Assembly: GCA_002737105.1 (NCBI GenBank)
Contig: NSHO01000009.1
Location: 1-23,849 of the forward strand
DNA from: Flavobacteriales bacterium
GTDB lineage: Bacteria; Bacteroidota; Bacteroidia; Flavobacteriales; Flavobacteriaceae
Direction: 5' to 3'
DNA: 23,849 bases
Positions within the stretch are counted from its first letter, which is position 1. Every line of letters starts with the position of its first letter. This document shows, piece after piece, positions 1 through 6,978 of this stretch. Under the pieces are notes generated by a model that was given only the letters and a program-made list of their open reading frames with translations, was not told the DNA's origin and ran no database searches. A program made the position numbers and the translations under genes.

Positions 1-188
1 TAGCCTTTTCCTTTTTCAATATTTTTGTCTTTCCAATAGTTGTTGAAATCTGCAACTACTTCGTAGAATGTTGCATTGGGATTGTTGCCCATTCGAGTCC
101 AATCTACTCTTTTCTCTGGTTGAGTTTGAGCAAAAAGGCCTGCAACAAAAAATAAAATAACAAAGGTAAATAAGTAATGCTTTTTCAT
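1..188 (-). CDS. N-terminal fragment of a secreted protein, probably a type IX-secreted beta-propeller protein
   Basis: Only the first 62 codons are present; the gene runs off the left edge. The start ATG (186-188) is followed by a classic signal peptide: MKK, a hydrophobic run, then AGLFAQ, with cleavage probably before or after the Gln near residue 20. The mature part begins TQPEKRVDWTRMGNNP and continues with a FYEVVADFNNYW segment. From memory, this WTRMG...FYEV..DFN.YW opening is typical of large Bacteroidetes exported proteins with BNR/VPS10-like propellers and a type IX sorting tail. The tail cannot be seen here, so the family is an inference. A near-ideal promoter lies about 75 bp upstream, leaving a leader of roughly 70 nt. 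The gene is divergent from the tRNA and prfC. Confidence 0.6.
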   Translation of the reverse strand, partial: MKKHYLFTFVILFFVAGLFAQTQPEKRVDWTRMGNNPNATFYEVVADFNNYWKDKNIEKGKG

Positions 189-262
189 TTTGATGTGTTT
201 AAGTTTATGAATGTCTTCAAACTAAAGTAGACTTTCCCTGAGAAAATATCTAATTAATAATT

Positions 263-292
263 CAAAGTTAACTATTATTTTTGATTTATCAA
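263..292 (-). promoter_or_regulatory. Bacteroidetes-type promoter for the left-edge gene
   Basis: Read on the minus strand, TTG (290-292) is followed by exactly 19 nt and then TAACTTTG (263-270). This fits the Flavobacterium consensus TTG-N17-23-TAnnTTTG and is the best match in the window. Transcription would begin near 256-259, giving a leader of about 70 nt before the start codon at 188. Confidence 0.65.
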
Positions 293-369
293 TTTTTCAA
301 CCAACTAGTAAAAGGACCTAGCTTTAAAAAGCCATAAAGTAAATATCAATTTATTTTTTGCTTTTCAAT

Positions 370-449
370 GCCCGGATGGCGGAATTGGTAGACGCGCACG
401 ACTCAAACTCGTGTACTTAGGTGTGTGGGTTCGATTCCCACTCCGGGTA
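370..449 (+). tRNA. tRNA-Leu (anticodon CAA)
   Basis: The cloverleaf folds by eye. The acceptor stem is GCCCGGA (370-376) with TCCGGGT (442-448; first pair G-U) and discriminator A449. The D stem is GCG/CGC around the AATTGGTAGA loop. The anticodon stem is CACGA/TCGTG (397-401/409-413) with loop CTCAAAC, so the anticodon is CAA (404-406), which reads UUG. An 11-nt variable region (414-424) marks a class II leucine tRNA. The T arm is GTGGG-TTCGATT-CCCAC (425-441). The terminal CCA is not encoded, since the sequence goes on ACAAA. A TA..TTTG-like box sits about 15 nt upstream in an AT-rich tract. Confidence 0.96.
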
Positions 450-456
450 CAAAAAA

Positions 457-493
457 AGCATTAAAATTAATTACTAAAGTAATTTGGAATGCT
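457..493 (+). terminator. Imperfect hairpin just after the tRNA
   Basis: AGCATT (457-462) can pair with AATGCT (488-493), and inside it AATTAC (469-474) pairs with GTAATT (479-484) around a TAAA loop. It begins 8 nt after the tRNA end. No T run follows directly, so a terminator or processing role is only a suggestion. Confidence 0.3.
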
Positions 494-782
494 AATAGAA
501 ACTAGAAATTTTTAGCTTAGTACTCATGTTTTAAATATTCCTAAAAGTCATTTAGTTGTTGTTTTTAAATACCATTCTGAAATCTCCTTCTCAGATTACA
601 AGAAAATATCAAGAATTCAAAATTCATTAGAACTAATTAATACTAATTATTTAAATTCAAATACCTTAGATTCCCTAGCCAGAAAAGCAGGTTTTTCTTC
701 ATACAATCCATTTTTTACTTGTTTTAAAGAAGTTGTTGGTATTTCCCCCCACGAATACGTTTCGACAGTAAAAATATTATAA
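483..782 (+). pseudogene. Decayed C-terminal fragment of an AraC-type helix-turn-helix regulator
   Basis: The frame ending in TAA at 780-782 is open back to an in-frame TAG at 513-515 (88 sense codons, 516-779) and contains no ATG. It reads THVLNIPKSHLVVVFKYHSE, then a linker, then NTLDSLARKAGFSSYNPFF followed by TCFKEVVGISPHEYV. The GFSSYNPFF..FK...G.SP.EY string is the second helix-turn-helix of AraC/XylS-type regulators, and the FKYHSE stretch fits the first in a group I associate with flavobacteria. Upstream of the TAG the same frame gives MLIETRNF before further stops at 480, 468 and 462. The N-terminal sensor part is absent, because the tRNA lies directly upstream. I read it as a gene remnant rather than a working regulator. 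Confidence 0.7.
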
Positions 783-908
783 ATTCAATTCAATTTCAAA
801 ATCAGGAAATTGCTTATTTATTGTTTCACAAAGATTTATTGTTTGGATATCTATTATACTATAAATACAATAAAAATATATCAATATGGAAAATAGTATT
901 TAAAATAG

Positions 909-916
909 TATTTTTG
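909..916 (+). promoter_or_regulatory. Likely -7 promoter box of prfC
   Basis: TATTTTTG fits TAnnTTTG and lies 13 nt before the first ATG of prfC. No TTG is found 17-23 bp upstream, so only half of the promoter is supported. Transcription from here would leave a leader of roughly 10 nt. Confidence 0.4.
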
Positions 917-929
917 CGAAAAATTAATA

Positions 930-2534
930 ATGATGAATTTCGAAAAAGAAATTGCCCGTAGAAGAACTTTTGGAATTATCTCGCATCCAGATGCTGGAAA
1001 AACTACGTTAACAGAAAAACTACTGCTTTTTGGAGGTGCAATTCAAGAAGCTGGTGCCGTAAAAAGCAATAAAATAAAAAAAGGTGCTACTTCCGATTTC
1101 ATGGAAATTGAACGTCAGCGTGGAATTTCTGTTTCCACTTCCGTATTGGCATTTAATTATAAAGGAAAAAAAATAAATATTTTAGACACGCCTGGTCATA
1201 AGGATTTTGCAGAAGACACTTTTAGAACATTAACTGCCGTAGATAGTGTAATTGTAGTAGTTGACGTTGCAAAAGGTGTGGAAGAGCAAACCGAAAAATT
1301 GGTGGAGGTTTGTAGAATGAGAAGCATTCCTATGATTGTTTTTATTAACAAACTAGATCGTGAAGGAAAAGATGCTTTTGACTTAATGGACGAAGTGGAA
1401 CAAAAACTAGGTTTGCATGTTACGCCTCTGAGTTTTCCAATTGGTATGGGATACGATTTTCAAGGGATTTATAATATTTGGGAGAAAAACATTAATTTAT
1501 TTGAAGGAGATAGCCGAAAAAATATTGAAGAAACAATCGCTTTTTCAGATATCCAAAGCACTGAATTAGAAAAAATTATCGGTGAAAAACCCGCCAATAA
1601 ACTTCGTGAAGAACTTGAACTTATTACAGAAGTGTATCCAACTTTTAACAGAGAAGATTATTTAGCCGGAAAATTACAACCCGTATTTTTTGGTTCAGCA
1701 TTAAATAATTTCGGTGTTCGCGAATTATTAGACTGTTTTATCAATATTGCTCCTACGCCAAGGGCTAAAGAATCGGATACCAGATTGGTGCAACCTGATG
1801 AAAAAAAATTAAGCGGTTTTGTGTTTAAAATTCATGCCAATATGGATCCGAAACACCGAGACAGATTGGCTTTTATAAAAATTGTATCGGGAACTTTCGA
1901 AAAAAACAAACCTTACCTTCATGTTCGACAAGGAAAAAACATGAAATTTAGTAGTCCAAATGCTTTTTTTGCTGAGAAAAAAGAAATTGTAGATATTTCT
2001 TATCCTGGTGATATTGTAGGACTTCACGATACTGGGAATTTTAAAATTGGCGATACACTTACGGAAGGTGAATTGATGAATTTTAAAGGAATTCCTAGTT
2101 TTTCTCCAGAACATTTTAGATACATTAATAATGCCGATCCATTAAAAGCGAAGCAACTAGAAAAAGGTGTCGACCAATTAATGGATGAAGGTGTGGCGCA
2201 ATTATTTACTATAGAAATGAACGGCAGAAAAGTAATTGGAACCGTAGGCGCTTTACAATATGAGGTGATTCAATACCGTTTAGAACACGAATATGGCGCA
2301 AAATGTACCTATGAAAACTTTCCCGCATATAAGGCGTGTTGGGTGCTCCCAGATGACCCAAAAAACGAAGAATTTAAAGAATTTAAACGTGTAAAACAAA
2401 AATTTTTAGGGCACGATAAACACGGACAATTGGTGTTTTTAGCTGATAGTGAATTTTCTATTCAGATGACACATCAAAAATATCCAAGCGTTAAATTATA
2501 TTATACTTCGGATTATCATAAAAACGAAAATTAA
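930..2534 (+). CDS. prfC: Peptide chain release factor 3 (RF3), GTPase
   Basis: RF3 is the translational GTPase that removes RF1 and RF2 from the ribosome after peptide release. The 534 aa match the usual bacterial length. The N-terminal G domain has the P loop ISHPDAGKTT (residues 17-26), the switch segment DFMEIERQRGISV (about 57-69), G3 DTPGH (86-90) and G4 NKLD (140-143). EF-Tu-like domain II and the RF3 C-terminal domain follow, with VGALQYEVIQYRLEHEYGA typical of RF3 rather than EF-G. Two ATGs stand in tandem (930 and 933). I keep the first, but the second is equally possible because no Shine-Dalgarno decides. The gene is followed on the same strand by hflX after 47 nt and appears complete and ordinary. 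Confidence 0.97.
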   Translation: MMNFEKEIARRRTFGIISHPDAGKTTLTEKLLLFGGAIQEAGAVKSNKIKKGATSDFMEIERQRGISVSTSVLAFNYKGKKINILDTPGHKDFAEDTFRTLTAVDSVIVVVDVAKGVEEQTEKLVEVCRMRSIPMIVFINKLDREGKDAFDLMDEVEQKLGLHVTPLSFPIGMGYDFQGIYNIWEKNINLFEGDSRKNIEETIAFSDIQSTELEKIIGEKPANKLREELELITEVYPTFNREDYLAGKLQPVFFGSALNNFGVRELLDCFINIAPTPRAKESDTRLVQPDEKKLSGFVFKIHANMDPKHRDRLAFIKIVSGTFEKNKPYLHVRQGKNMKFSSPNAFFAEKKEIVDISYPGDIVGLHDTGNFKIGDTLTEGELMNFKGIPSFSPEHFRYINNADPLKAKQLEKGVDQLMDEGVAQLFTIEMNGRKVIGTVGALQYEVIQYRLEHEYGAKCTYENFPAYKACWVLPDDPKNEEFKEFKRVKQKFLGHDKHGQLVFLADSEFSIQMTHQKYPSVKLYYTSDYHKNEN

Positions 2535-2542
2535 TATTTCAA

Positions 2543-2576
2543 TTGGTTACAATTTGATTATTAATACCTATTTTTG
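2543..2576 (+). promoter_or_regulatory. Promoter of hflX, very close to its ATG
   Basis: TTG (2543-2545), 23 nt, then TATTTTTG (2569-2576) fits TTG-N17-23-TAnnTTTG at the long end of the spacing. Only 5 nt separate the last base of the -7 box from the hflX ATG at 2582. The expected start of transcription therefore falls at or next to the ATG. Confidence 0.5.
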
Positions 2577-2581
2577 TAAGT

Positions 2582-3811
2582 ATGCTAGAAGTTGAAAAAC
2601 ATATCTTTGAAAGAACTGCTATTGTTGGTCTTATCACTCAAAACCAAAACGAAGAAAAACTTAACGAATATTTAGACGAGTTAGAATTTTTAACATTTAC
2701 AGCTGGCGGCGAAGTAGTAAAACGTTTTTGGCAAAAAACAGATAAACCTCATCCAAAAACATTTGTAGGTACCGGAAAACTTGAAGAAATTAAAACTTAC
2801 ATCAAAGAATACGACATCAATTCGGTTATTTTTGATGATGAATTAACCCCTTCACAACAAAAAAATATCACAAAAGAATTAGATTGTAAAGTCTTAGATC
2901 GTACCAATTTAATCTTAGATATTTTTGCACAACGCGCCGAAACGTCTTATGCTAGAACGCAAGTAGAATTAGCGCAATGCCAATATTTATTACCCAGATT
3001 AACCGGAATGTGGACGCATTTAGAACGTCAACGAGGCGGTATTGGTATGCGTGGCCCTGGTGAAACAGAAATTGAAACAGATAGACGAATTGTAAGAGAC
3101 AGAATCTCGTTACTAAAAGAAAAAATTAAGATTATAGACAAGCAAATGTCTACCCAAAGAGGCAACCGCGGCGCTATGGTGCGTGTGGCTTTGGTTGGAT
3201 ATACTAACGTGGGAAAATCTACTTTAATGAATGCCGTTGGAAAAAGTGAAGTGTTTGTAGAAAATAAACTTTTTGCAACGCTTGACACAACGGTGAGAAA
3301 AACAGTTATCAAAAATTTGCCTTTTTTGCTTTCTGATACGGTTGGTTTTATTAGAAAATTGCCTACCCAATTGGTGGATTCTTTTAAAAGTACGCTTGAT
3401 GAAGTTAGAGAAGCCGATTTGCTTTTACATGTTGTTGATATTTCTCATCCTGAATTTGAAGATCATATTGCGGCTGTAAATAAAATTTTGTTAGATATTA
3501 AAAGTGCCGACAAACCAACAATTATGGTATTCAATAAAATTGACGCCTACAAATATGTGAAAATTGATGAAAGCGACGAAGCTGTTGAAAAAACACCTAA
3601 AAATTTCTCGCTTGAGGATTGGAAAAATACTTGGATGAGTAAATTGGGTGAAAATAATACCTTGTTTATTTCCGCTACTGAAAAAGAAAACTTTGAAGCC
3701 TTTAGAGAAAAGGTTTATGAAGCCGTTAGAACTATTCATATTAGTCGTTTCCCTTATAATAAATTTTTATATCCGGATTATAAAGATGTGATAGAGGAAG
3801 AAGAAAATTAG
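2582..3811 (+). CDS. hflX: Ribosome-associated GTPase HflX
   Basis: HflX binds the 50S subunit and splits stalled or stressed ribosomes. This protein has 409 aa. The N-terminal HflX domain contains FVGTGKLEEIK (61-71), and the family signature RGGIGMRGPGETEIETDRR lies at 151-169. The Obg-type G domain follows with P loop GYTNVGKST (206-214), switch FATLDTT (231-237), G3 DTVGF (252-256) and G4 NKID. A segment with EDWKNTWMSKLGENNTLF after G4 extends the G domain before ISATEKENF, the likely G5 (SAT). The family signatures are in their normal places. The first Met is the only sensible start. The gene runs convergently into the DUF2480 gene with only 7 nt between stop codons. A promoter lies directly before its ATG. 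Confidence 0.97.
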   Translation: MLEVEKHIFERTAIVGLITQNQNEEKLNEYLDELEFLTFTAGGEVVKRFWQKTDKPHPKTFVGTGKLEEIKTYIKEYDINSVIFDDELTPSQQKNITKELDCKVLDRTNLILDIFAQRAETSYARTQVELAQCQYLLPRLTGMWTHLERQRGGIGMRGPGETEIETDRRIVRDRISLLKEKIKIIDKQMSTQRGNRGAMVRVALVGYTNVGKSTLMNAVGKSEVFVENKLFATLDTTVRKTVIKNLPFLLSDTVGFIRKLPTQLVDSFKSTLDEVREADLLLHVVDISHPEFEDHIAAVNKILLDIKSADKPTIMVFNKIDAYKYVKIDESDEAVEKTPKNFSLEDWKNTWMSKLGENNTLFISATEKENFEAFREKVYEAVRTIHISRFPYNKFLYPDYKDVIEEEEN

Positions 3812-3818
3812 TTTGAAG

Positions 3819-4322
3819 TTATTTTTTCTTAAACAACGGAACCGCAGAACAAGCTTCTCCAAACATAATGCTTTTTGAAACTTTTAGTAATTTTTGAATG
3901 GCTAAAGTATAGACTTCATTTGGCACATCTTTTTTAGAACACCCTTTTAAAATAATTGGTTTTTCAAAATAATCCGTATAATCTAATTTATTTAAAATAT
4001 CCTGGTACCAATCGATAACAGCAGTTTTTGAGTCTCCATGAATCACTTTTAAGGCAAAAGGTGCTAAATGAACCGCCACTAAAGCATACGTCCAAGCTGG
4101 TAAAATGGCTTCTTCTGAACAATATAATGCCACGTATTTATCTTGGTAAACAGACCAATCCGTGTTTTTCAATTGGACTCTAAATTCGGTTTCTTTCAAA
4201 ATAAAACCCCCAAATAACCATTGTGAAACATCAACTGTTACCACATGACTATCTGGATAATAGTCTTCTAAATCAAAAACTAATAACGAACTATTGGCAA
4301 CTTTATTTACTATTTCACTCAT
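3819..4322 (-). CDS. DUF2480 family protein
   Basis: This 167-aa soluble protein has no signal peptide. It matches, from memory, the DUF2480 family of Bacteroidetes: the opening IVNKVANSSLLVFDLEDYYP, the central CSEEAILPAWTYALVAVHLAPFA, and a C-terminal KGCSKKDVPNEVYTLA followed by SIMFGEACSAVPLFKK. Conserved cysteines in CSEE, KGCSKK and GEACSAVP make metal or cluster binding conceivable, but the function is not known. It is the last gene of the minus-strand suf group, 74 nt after sufT. That position suggests a role linked to iron-sulfur assembly, by context only. The gap before it carries degenerate short repeats. Confidence 0.85.
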   Translation of the reverse strand: MSEIVNKVANSSLLVFDLEDYYPDSHVVTVDVSQWLFGGFILKETEFRVQLKNTDWSVYQDKYVALYCSEEAILPAWTYALVAVHLAPFALKVIHGDSKTAVIDWYQDILNKLDYTDYFEKPIILKGCSKKDVPNEVYTLAIQKLLKVSKSIMFGEACSAVPLFKKK

Positions 4323-4329
4323 AACTAGT

Positions 4330-4394
4330 AGTGTTGAGTGTTCAGAAATTAGTGTTCAGAAAACTGCCTACTAAAAACTGAACTCTGCTAACTG
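4330..4394. repeat. Degenerate short-period repeat, AGTGTTCAG type
   Basis: AGTGTTCAGAAA occurs twice with a 14-bp period (4337-4348 and 4351-4362). A partial copy AGTGTTG (4330-4336) precedes them, and related or inverted pieces follow (AAACTG, CTGAACTCT). The block fills most of the gap between the sufT stop and the DUF2480 start. From memory, arrays of such ACTGAA/CTGAACACT words are common in flavobacterial intergenic DNA. No function can be assigned. Confidence 0.55.
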
Positions 4395-4396
4395 AT

Positions 4397-4720
4397 TTAA
4401 AGCATTCCTAATTCTAATTTGGCTTCTTCACTCATTAAATCTTTGCTCCAAGGTGGATCAAATGTGATTTCTACTTCACACGATTTTATGGTGTCAATTT
4501 TGGCTACTTTTTCTTCCACTTCTTTTGGTAGCGATTCGGCTACTGGACAATTTGGCGAAGTTAACGTCATTAATATTTTAACTTCATTGTCTTCATTAAT
4601 CATTACATCATAAATTAAGCCTAATTCATAAATGTCTACAGGAATTTCTGGATCGTAGATTCCTTTTAATGCCGTAACTACGCTTTCGCCTAAGTTGATT
4701 TCGTCTTTAAATTCTTCCAT
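4397..4720 (-). CDS. sufT: SufT-like iron-sulfur assembly protein (DUF59/MIP18 family)
   Basis: This 107-aa protein is a single MIP18/DUF59 domain. The signature YDPEIPVDIYELGLIYDV (residues 22-39) is followed by a beta region and TSPNCPVAESLP with the conserved Cys58, then EVEITFDPPW. In other bacteria SufT-type proteins assist maturation of Fe-S proteins, probably late in delivery. The position between sufE and the DUF2480 gene fits. The sequence just upstream of the ATG is taken up by a palindromic repeat whose edge is only 5 nt from the start codon, so no normal upstream initiation region is visible. Confidence 0.9.
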   Translation of the reverse strand: MEEFKDEINLGESVVTALKGIYDPEIPVDIYELGLIYDVMINEDNEVKILMTLTSPNCPVAESLPKEVEEKVAKIDTIKSCEVEITFDPPWSKDLMSEEAKLELGML

Positions 4721-4725
4721 ATTTT

Positions 4726-4746
4726 ATTGCGAGCTTGCGAAGCAAT
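4726..4746. repeat. Short dispersed palindrome next to the sufT start
   Basis: The 21-bp element has ATTGC and GCAAT as outer arms and TTGCGA twice (4727-4732 and 4735-4740). It resembles the ATTGCGAG...GAAGCAATCT intergenic repeat seen in many bacterial genomes, an assignment made from memory. It begins 5 nt upstream of the sufT start codon. Confidence 0.55.
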
Positions 4747-4775
4747 CTCATTTTTAATTAATTTTATATACCACT

Positions 4776-4792
4776 AAATCACAAAGTGATTT
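4776..4792. repeat. Small perfect hairpin after sufE
   Basis: AAATCAC and GTGATTT form a 7-bp stem around AAA, ending 6 nt beyond the sufE stop codon. No T run follows on the minus strand, so it may be an mRNA-stabilising hairpin or repeat debris rather than a terminator. Confidence 0.4.
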
Positions 4793-4798
4793 GTTGTT

Positions 4799-5218
4799 TT
4801 AATTTCTATCCTCAAATGCTAAAGCATACATTTTTATCTTTTTAATCATCGAAACCAAACCGTTGGCACGAGTGGCCGAAAGATGTTCTTTTAATCCAAT
4901 TTCGTCAATAAAATCAGTATTGGCTTCTAAAATATTGGCTGGTGTTTGGTTAGAAAAAGCACGAATTAAAATGGCAATAATGCCTTTGGTTAAAATGGCA
5001 TCGCTATCTGATGAAAAAAACACTTTCCCGTCTTTTTCTTCACCATGAACCCAAACTTTAGATTGACAACCTTTGATAATGTTATCGTCTGTTTTGTGTT
5101 CTTCGGCAATTAAAGGCAATCCTTTTCCTAATTCGATAATGTATTCATACCGCTCCATCCAGTCGTCAAACATGGAAAACTCAGCAACAATTTCGTTCTG
5201 TATTTCTTTAATATTCAT
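4799..5218 (-). CDS. sufE: SufE cysteine desulfuration protein
   Basis: SufE takes the persulfide from the active-site cysteine of SufS and passes it to the SufBCD scaffold. The protein has 139 aa, normal for the family. The motif IIKGCQSKVWV holds the acceptor Cys51. The early FSMFDDWMERYEYIIELGKGLP and the late EIGLKEHLSATRANGL are standard SufE signatures. Its ATG (5216-5218) lies inside the end of the upstream lipoprotein gene; the 11-nt overlap suggests coupled translation. sufS is two genes upstream, so the SufS-SufE pair is made from one operon. Confidence 0.95.
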   Translation of the reverse strand: MNIKEIQNEIVAEFSMFDDWMERYEYIIELGKGLPLIAEEHKTDDNIIKGCQSKVWVHGEEKDGKVFFSSDSDAILTKGIIAILIRAFSNQTPANILEANTDFIDEIGLKEHLSATRANGLVSMIKKIKMYALAFEDRN

Positions 5219-5654
5219 TAGTTTTTTCTGCTAATTTTGTAATTTTAGTAACTAATTTTTCTATTTCTGCAGGTGGAAAACCATGATCAAAACCATTGGC
5301 TGGATACTTAACGCCTTTAGATTCGAAAATAATATTAGCAAATGCTGCGCCATCATAATAACGCTTTTCTGTTGGCCACTTCAAGTCTTTTACTTTTTCT
5401 AAATCAACCGCTTTTACTAACGTAGAAATCTCTTTCCAATCTGTATCTGAAATTTCAATTTTATTTGAATATGCTTTAAAATCTCTATCACTAGAAGTGT
5501 AAAGCACTTGATTTTCAACTTTTAGCGCAAGAAAAAAACCTCGAGTATTTGCTTCATAAAAAATGGTTGGCGCACTTTCTTTGGAAGAACTTTTTATACC
5601 ACTACAAGCCAAAAGCGTAAGGATTAAAGTCGACAAAATTAAAAACTTTTTCAT
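5208..5654 (-). CDS. Small conserved lipoprotein between sufS and sufE
   Basis: This 148-aa protein opens with MKKFLILSTLILTLLACSG. The lipobox LLAC with Cys17 marks it as a lipoprotein to be cleaved by signal peptidase II (lspA lies nearby). The mature part has one globular domain with TRGFFLALKVENQVLYTSSD, WPTEKRYYDGAAFANI and the striking NGFDHGFPPAEIEKL near the end. I recall similar lipoproteins in flavobacteria but know no function. It starts 15 nt after sufS and its last 11 nt overlap sufE. It is therefore co-transcribed with a cytosolic sulfur-transfer pair, although the protein itself should be outside the cytoplasm. Whether this reflects a functional link is unknown. Confidence 0.85.
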   Translation of the reverse strand: MKKFLILSTLILTLLACSGIKSSSKESAPTIFYEANTRGFFLALKVENQVLYTSSDRDFKAYSNKIEISDTDWKEISTLVKAVDLEKVKDLKWPTEKRYYDGAAFANIIFESKGVKYPANGFDHGFPPAEIEKLVTKITKLAEKTNEY

Positions 5655-5669
5655 TTTATATGGTTTTAG

Positions 5670-6890
5670 TTACGACAACATTGTTTTGGCTCTTTTCAAA
5701 GCTGCTACAAATATATCAATTTCTTCTTTGGTATTGTAAAAGGCAAAACTGGCTCTAATGGTTCCTGAAATTTTATAAAAATCCATTATTGGTTGTGCGC
5801 AATGTTGACCTGTTCGTACCGCTATACCTAATTTATCTATAATCGTGCCGATATCATACGAATGAATGTTTTCAATATTAAAAGAAATTACCGAAGTTTT
5901 TTTATTTAAATCTGTTGGCCCATAAATGGTTACGCCTTCTATTTCTTGTAGTTTTTGGGTGCCATAAACTAGTAATTCATGTTCATGTTTGGCAATATTA
6001 TCAAAACCGATTTCATTCATATAATCAATAGCCGCTCCGAAAGCAATACCTCCGCAAATATTTGGTGTTCCGGCTTCAAATTTATGAGGCAAATCGGCAT
6101 AAGTTGTTTTTTCGAATGTAACGGTGGCAATCATTTCACCGCCGCCTTTGTAAGGTGGCAATTTGCGCAACCATTGTTCTTTTCCGTAAAGCATTCCAAC
6201 GCCTGTTGGACCACACATTTTATGCGCAGAAGTTATATAAAAATCAACATCTAACGCTTGCACATCGGGTTTAATATGCGGACAAGATTGCGCGCCATCA
6301 ATTAAAACTGCTGCTCCAACGGCATGTGCTTTTTTAATGATTTCTTCAATTGGATTTAGCGTTCCTAGAGCGTTTGAAATGTGATTACAACAAACTAATT
6401 TGGTTTTATTGGACAATAATTTATCATATTCTGACATAATTAATTCGCCATGAACATCCATTGGAATAACTTTTAAAATCGCACCCGTATGTTCGCACAA
6501 CATTTGCCAAGGCACAATATTACTGTGATGTTCCAATGCAGAAATCATAATTTCATCTCCTTTTTCTAATAAAGAGGCAAAACCATTGGCTATTAAATTG
6601 ATACTTTCGGTTGTTCCGGAGGTAAAAATGATTTCGAACGGCTGTTTCGCATTAAAATGATTTTGAATTTTAATTCGTGCTTGTTCGTAAGCATCTGTTG
6701 CCAATTGACTTAACGTATGAACGCCTCTGTGAATGTTTGCATTGTATCTAGAATAATAATCTACAATGCTGTCAATTACAACTTGAGGTTTTTGCGAAGT
6801 CGCACCGTTATCAAAATACACTAATGGTTTTCCGTTTACGGTTTGTGACAATATTGGAAATTGGGCTCTTATTTTTTGTACGTCGAACAT
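5670..6890 (-). CDS. sufS: SufS cysteine desulfurase
   Basis: SufS is a PLP enzyme that converts cysteine to alanine and forms a persulfide used for iron-sulfur clusters. Its 406 aa are the usual length of the SufS/CsdA group. Visible are the N-terminal YFDNGATSQKP (25-35), the PLP environment SALEHHSNIVPW (117-128), DGAQ with Asp198, the Schiff-base lysine in SAHKMCGPTG (Lys224) and the catalytic loop RTGQHCAQPIMDF with Cys364. All key residues are present. It heads the minus-strand group of lipoprotein gene, sufE, sufT and DUF2480. sufB, sufC and sufD are absent from the window, so the SUF genes are split in this genome or lie elsewhere. Confidence 0.97.
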   Translation of the reverse strand: MFDVQKIRAQFPILSQTVNGKPLVYFDNGATSQKPQVVIDSIVDYYSRYNANIHRGVHTLSQLATDAYEQARIKIQNHFNAKQPFEIIFTSGTTESINLIANGFASLLEKGDEIMISALEHHSNIVPWQMLCEHTGAILKVIPMDVHGELIMSEYDKLLSNKTKLVCCNHISNALGTLNPIEEIIKKAHAVGAAVLIDGAQSCPHIKPDVQALDVDFYITSAHKMCGPTGVGMLYGKEQWLRKLPPYKGGGEMIATVTFEKTTYADLPHKFEAGTPNICGGIAFGAAIDYMNEIGFDNIAKHEHELLVYGTQKLQEIEGVTIYGPTDLNKKTSVISFNIENIHSYDIGTIIDKLGIAVRTGQHCAQPIMDFYKISGTIRASFAFYNTKEEIDIFVAALKRAKTMLS

Positions 6891-6907
6891 ATAATAGCTA
6901 TTTGCAG

Positions 6908-6915
6908 CAAATTTA
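6908..6915 (-). promoter_or_regulatory. Likely -7 promoter box of the sufS operon
   Basis: On the minus strand this reads TAAATTTG, a full match to TAnnTTTG, 17 nt before the sufS ATG. A TTG is present only about 28 nt further up, outside the usual spacing, so the -33 part is not supported. Confidence 0.4.
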
Positions 6916-6978
6916 CAATATGATTATTTAAAATTGATATAAACAAGAATTAAAATAACAGAAAATTATGTTTTGTTT

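Noticed and set aside
450..515. tRNA 3'-end duplication (attachment site copy)
   Set aside because: I saw no second copy of the tRNA-Leu T arm or acceptor end elsewhere in the window, so an attachment site cannot be supported.
4419..4613. Plus-strand open frame of 64 codons opposite sufT
   Set aside because: It lies wholly inside sufT, has no recognisable domain, and reads as the antisense of a well-supported gene.
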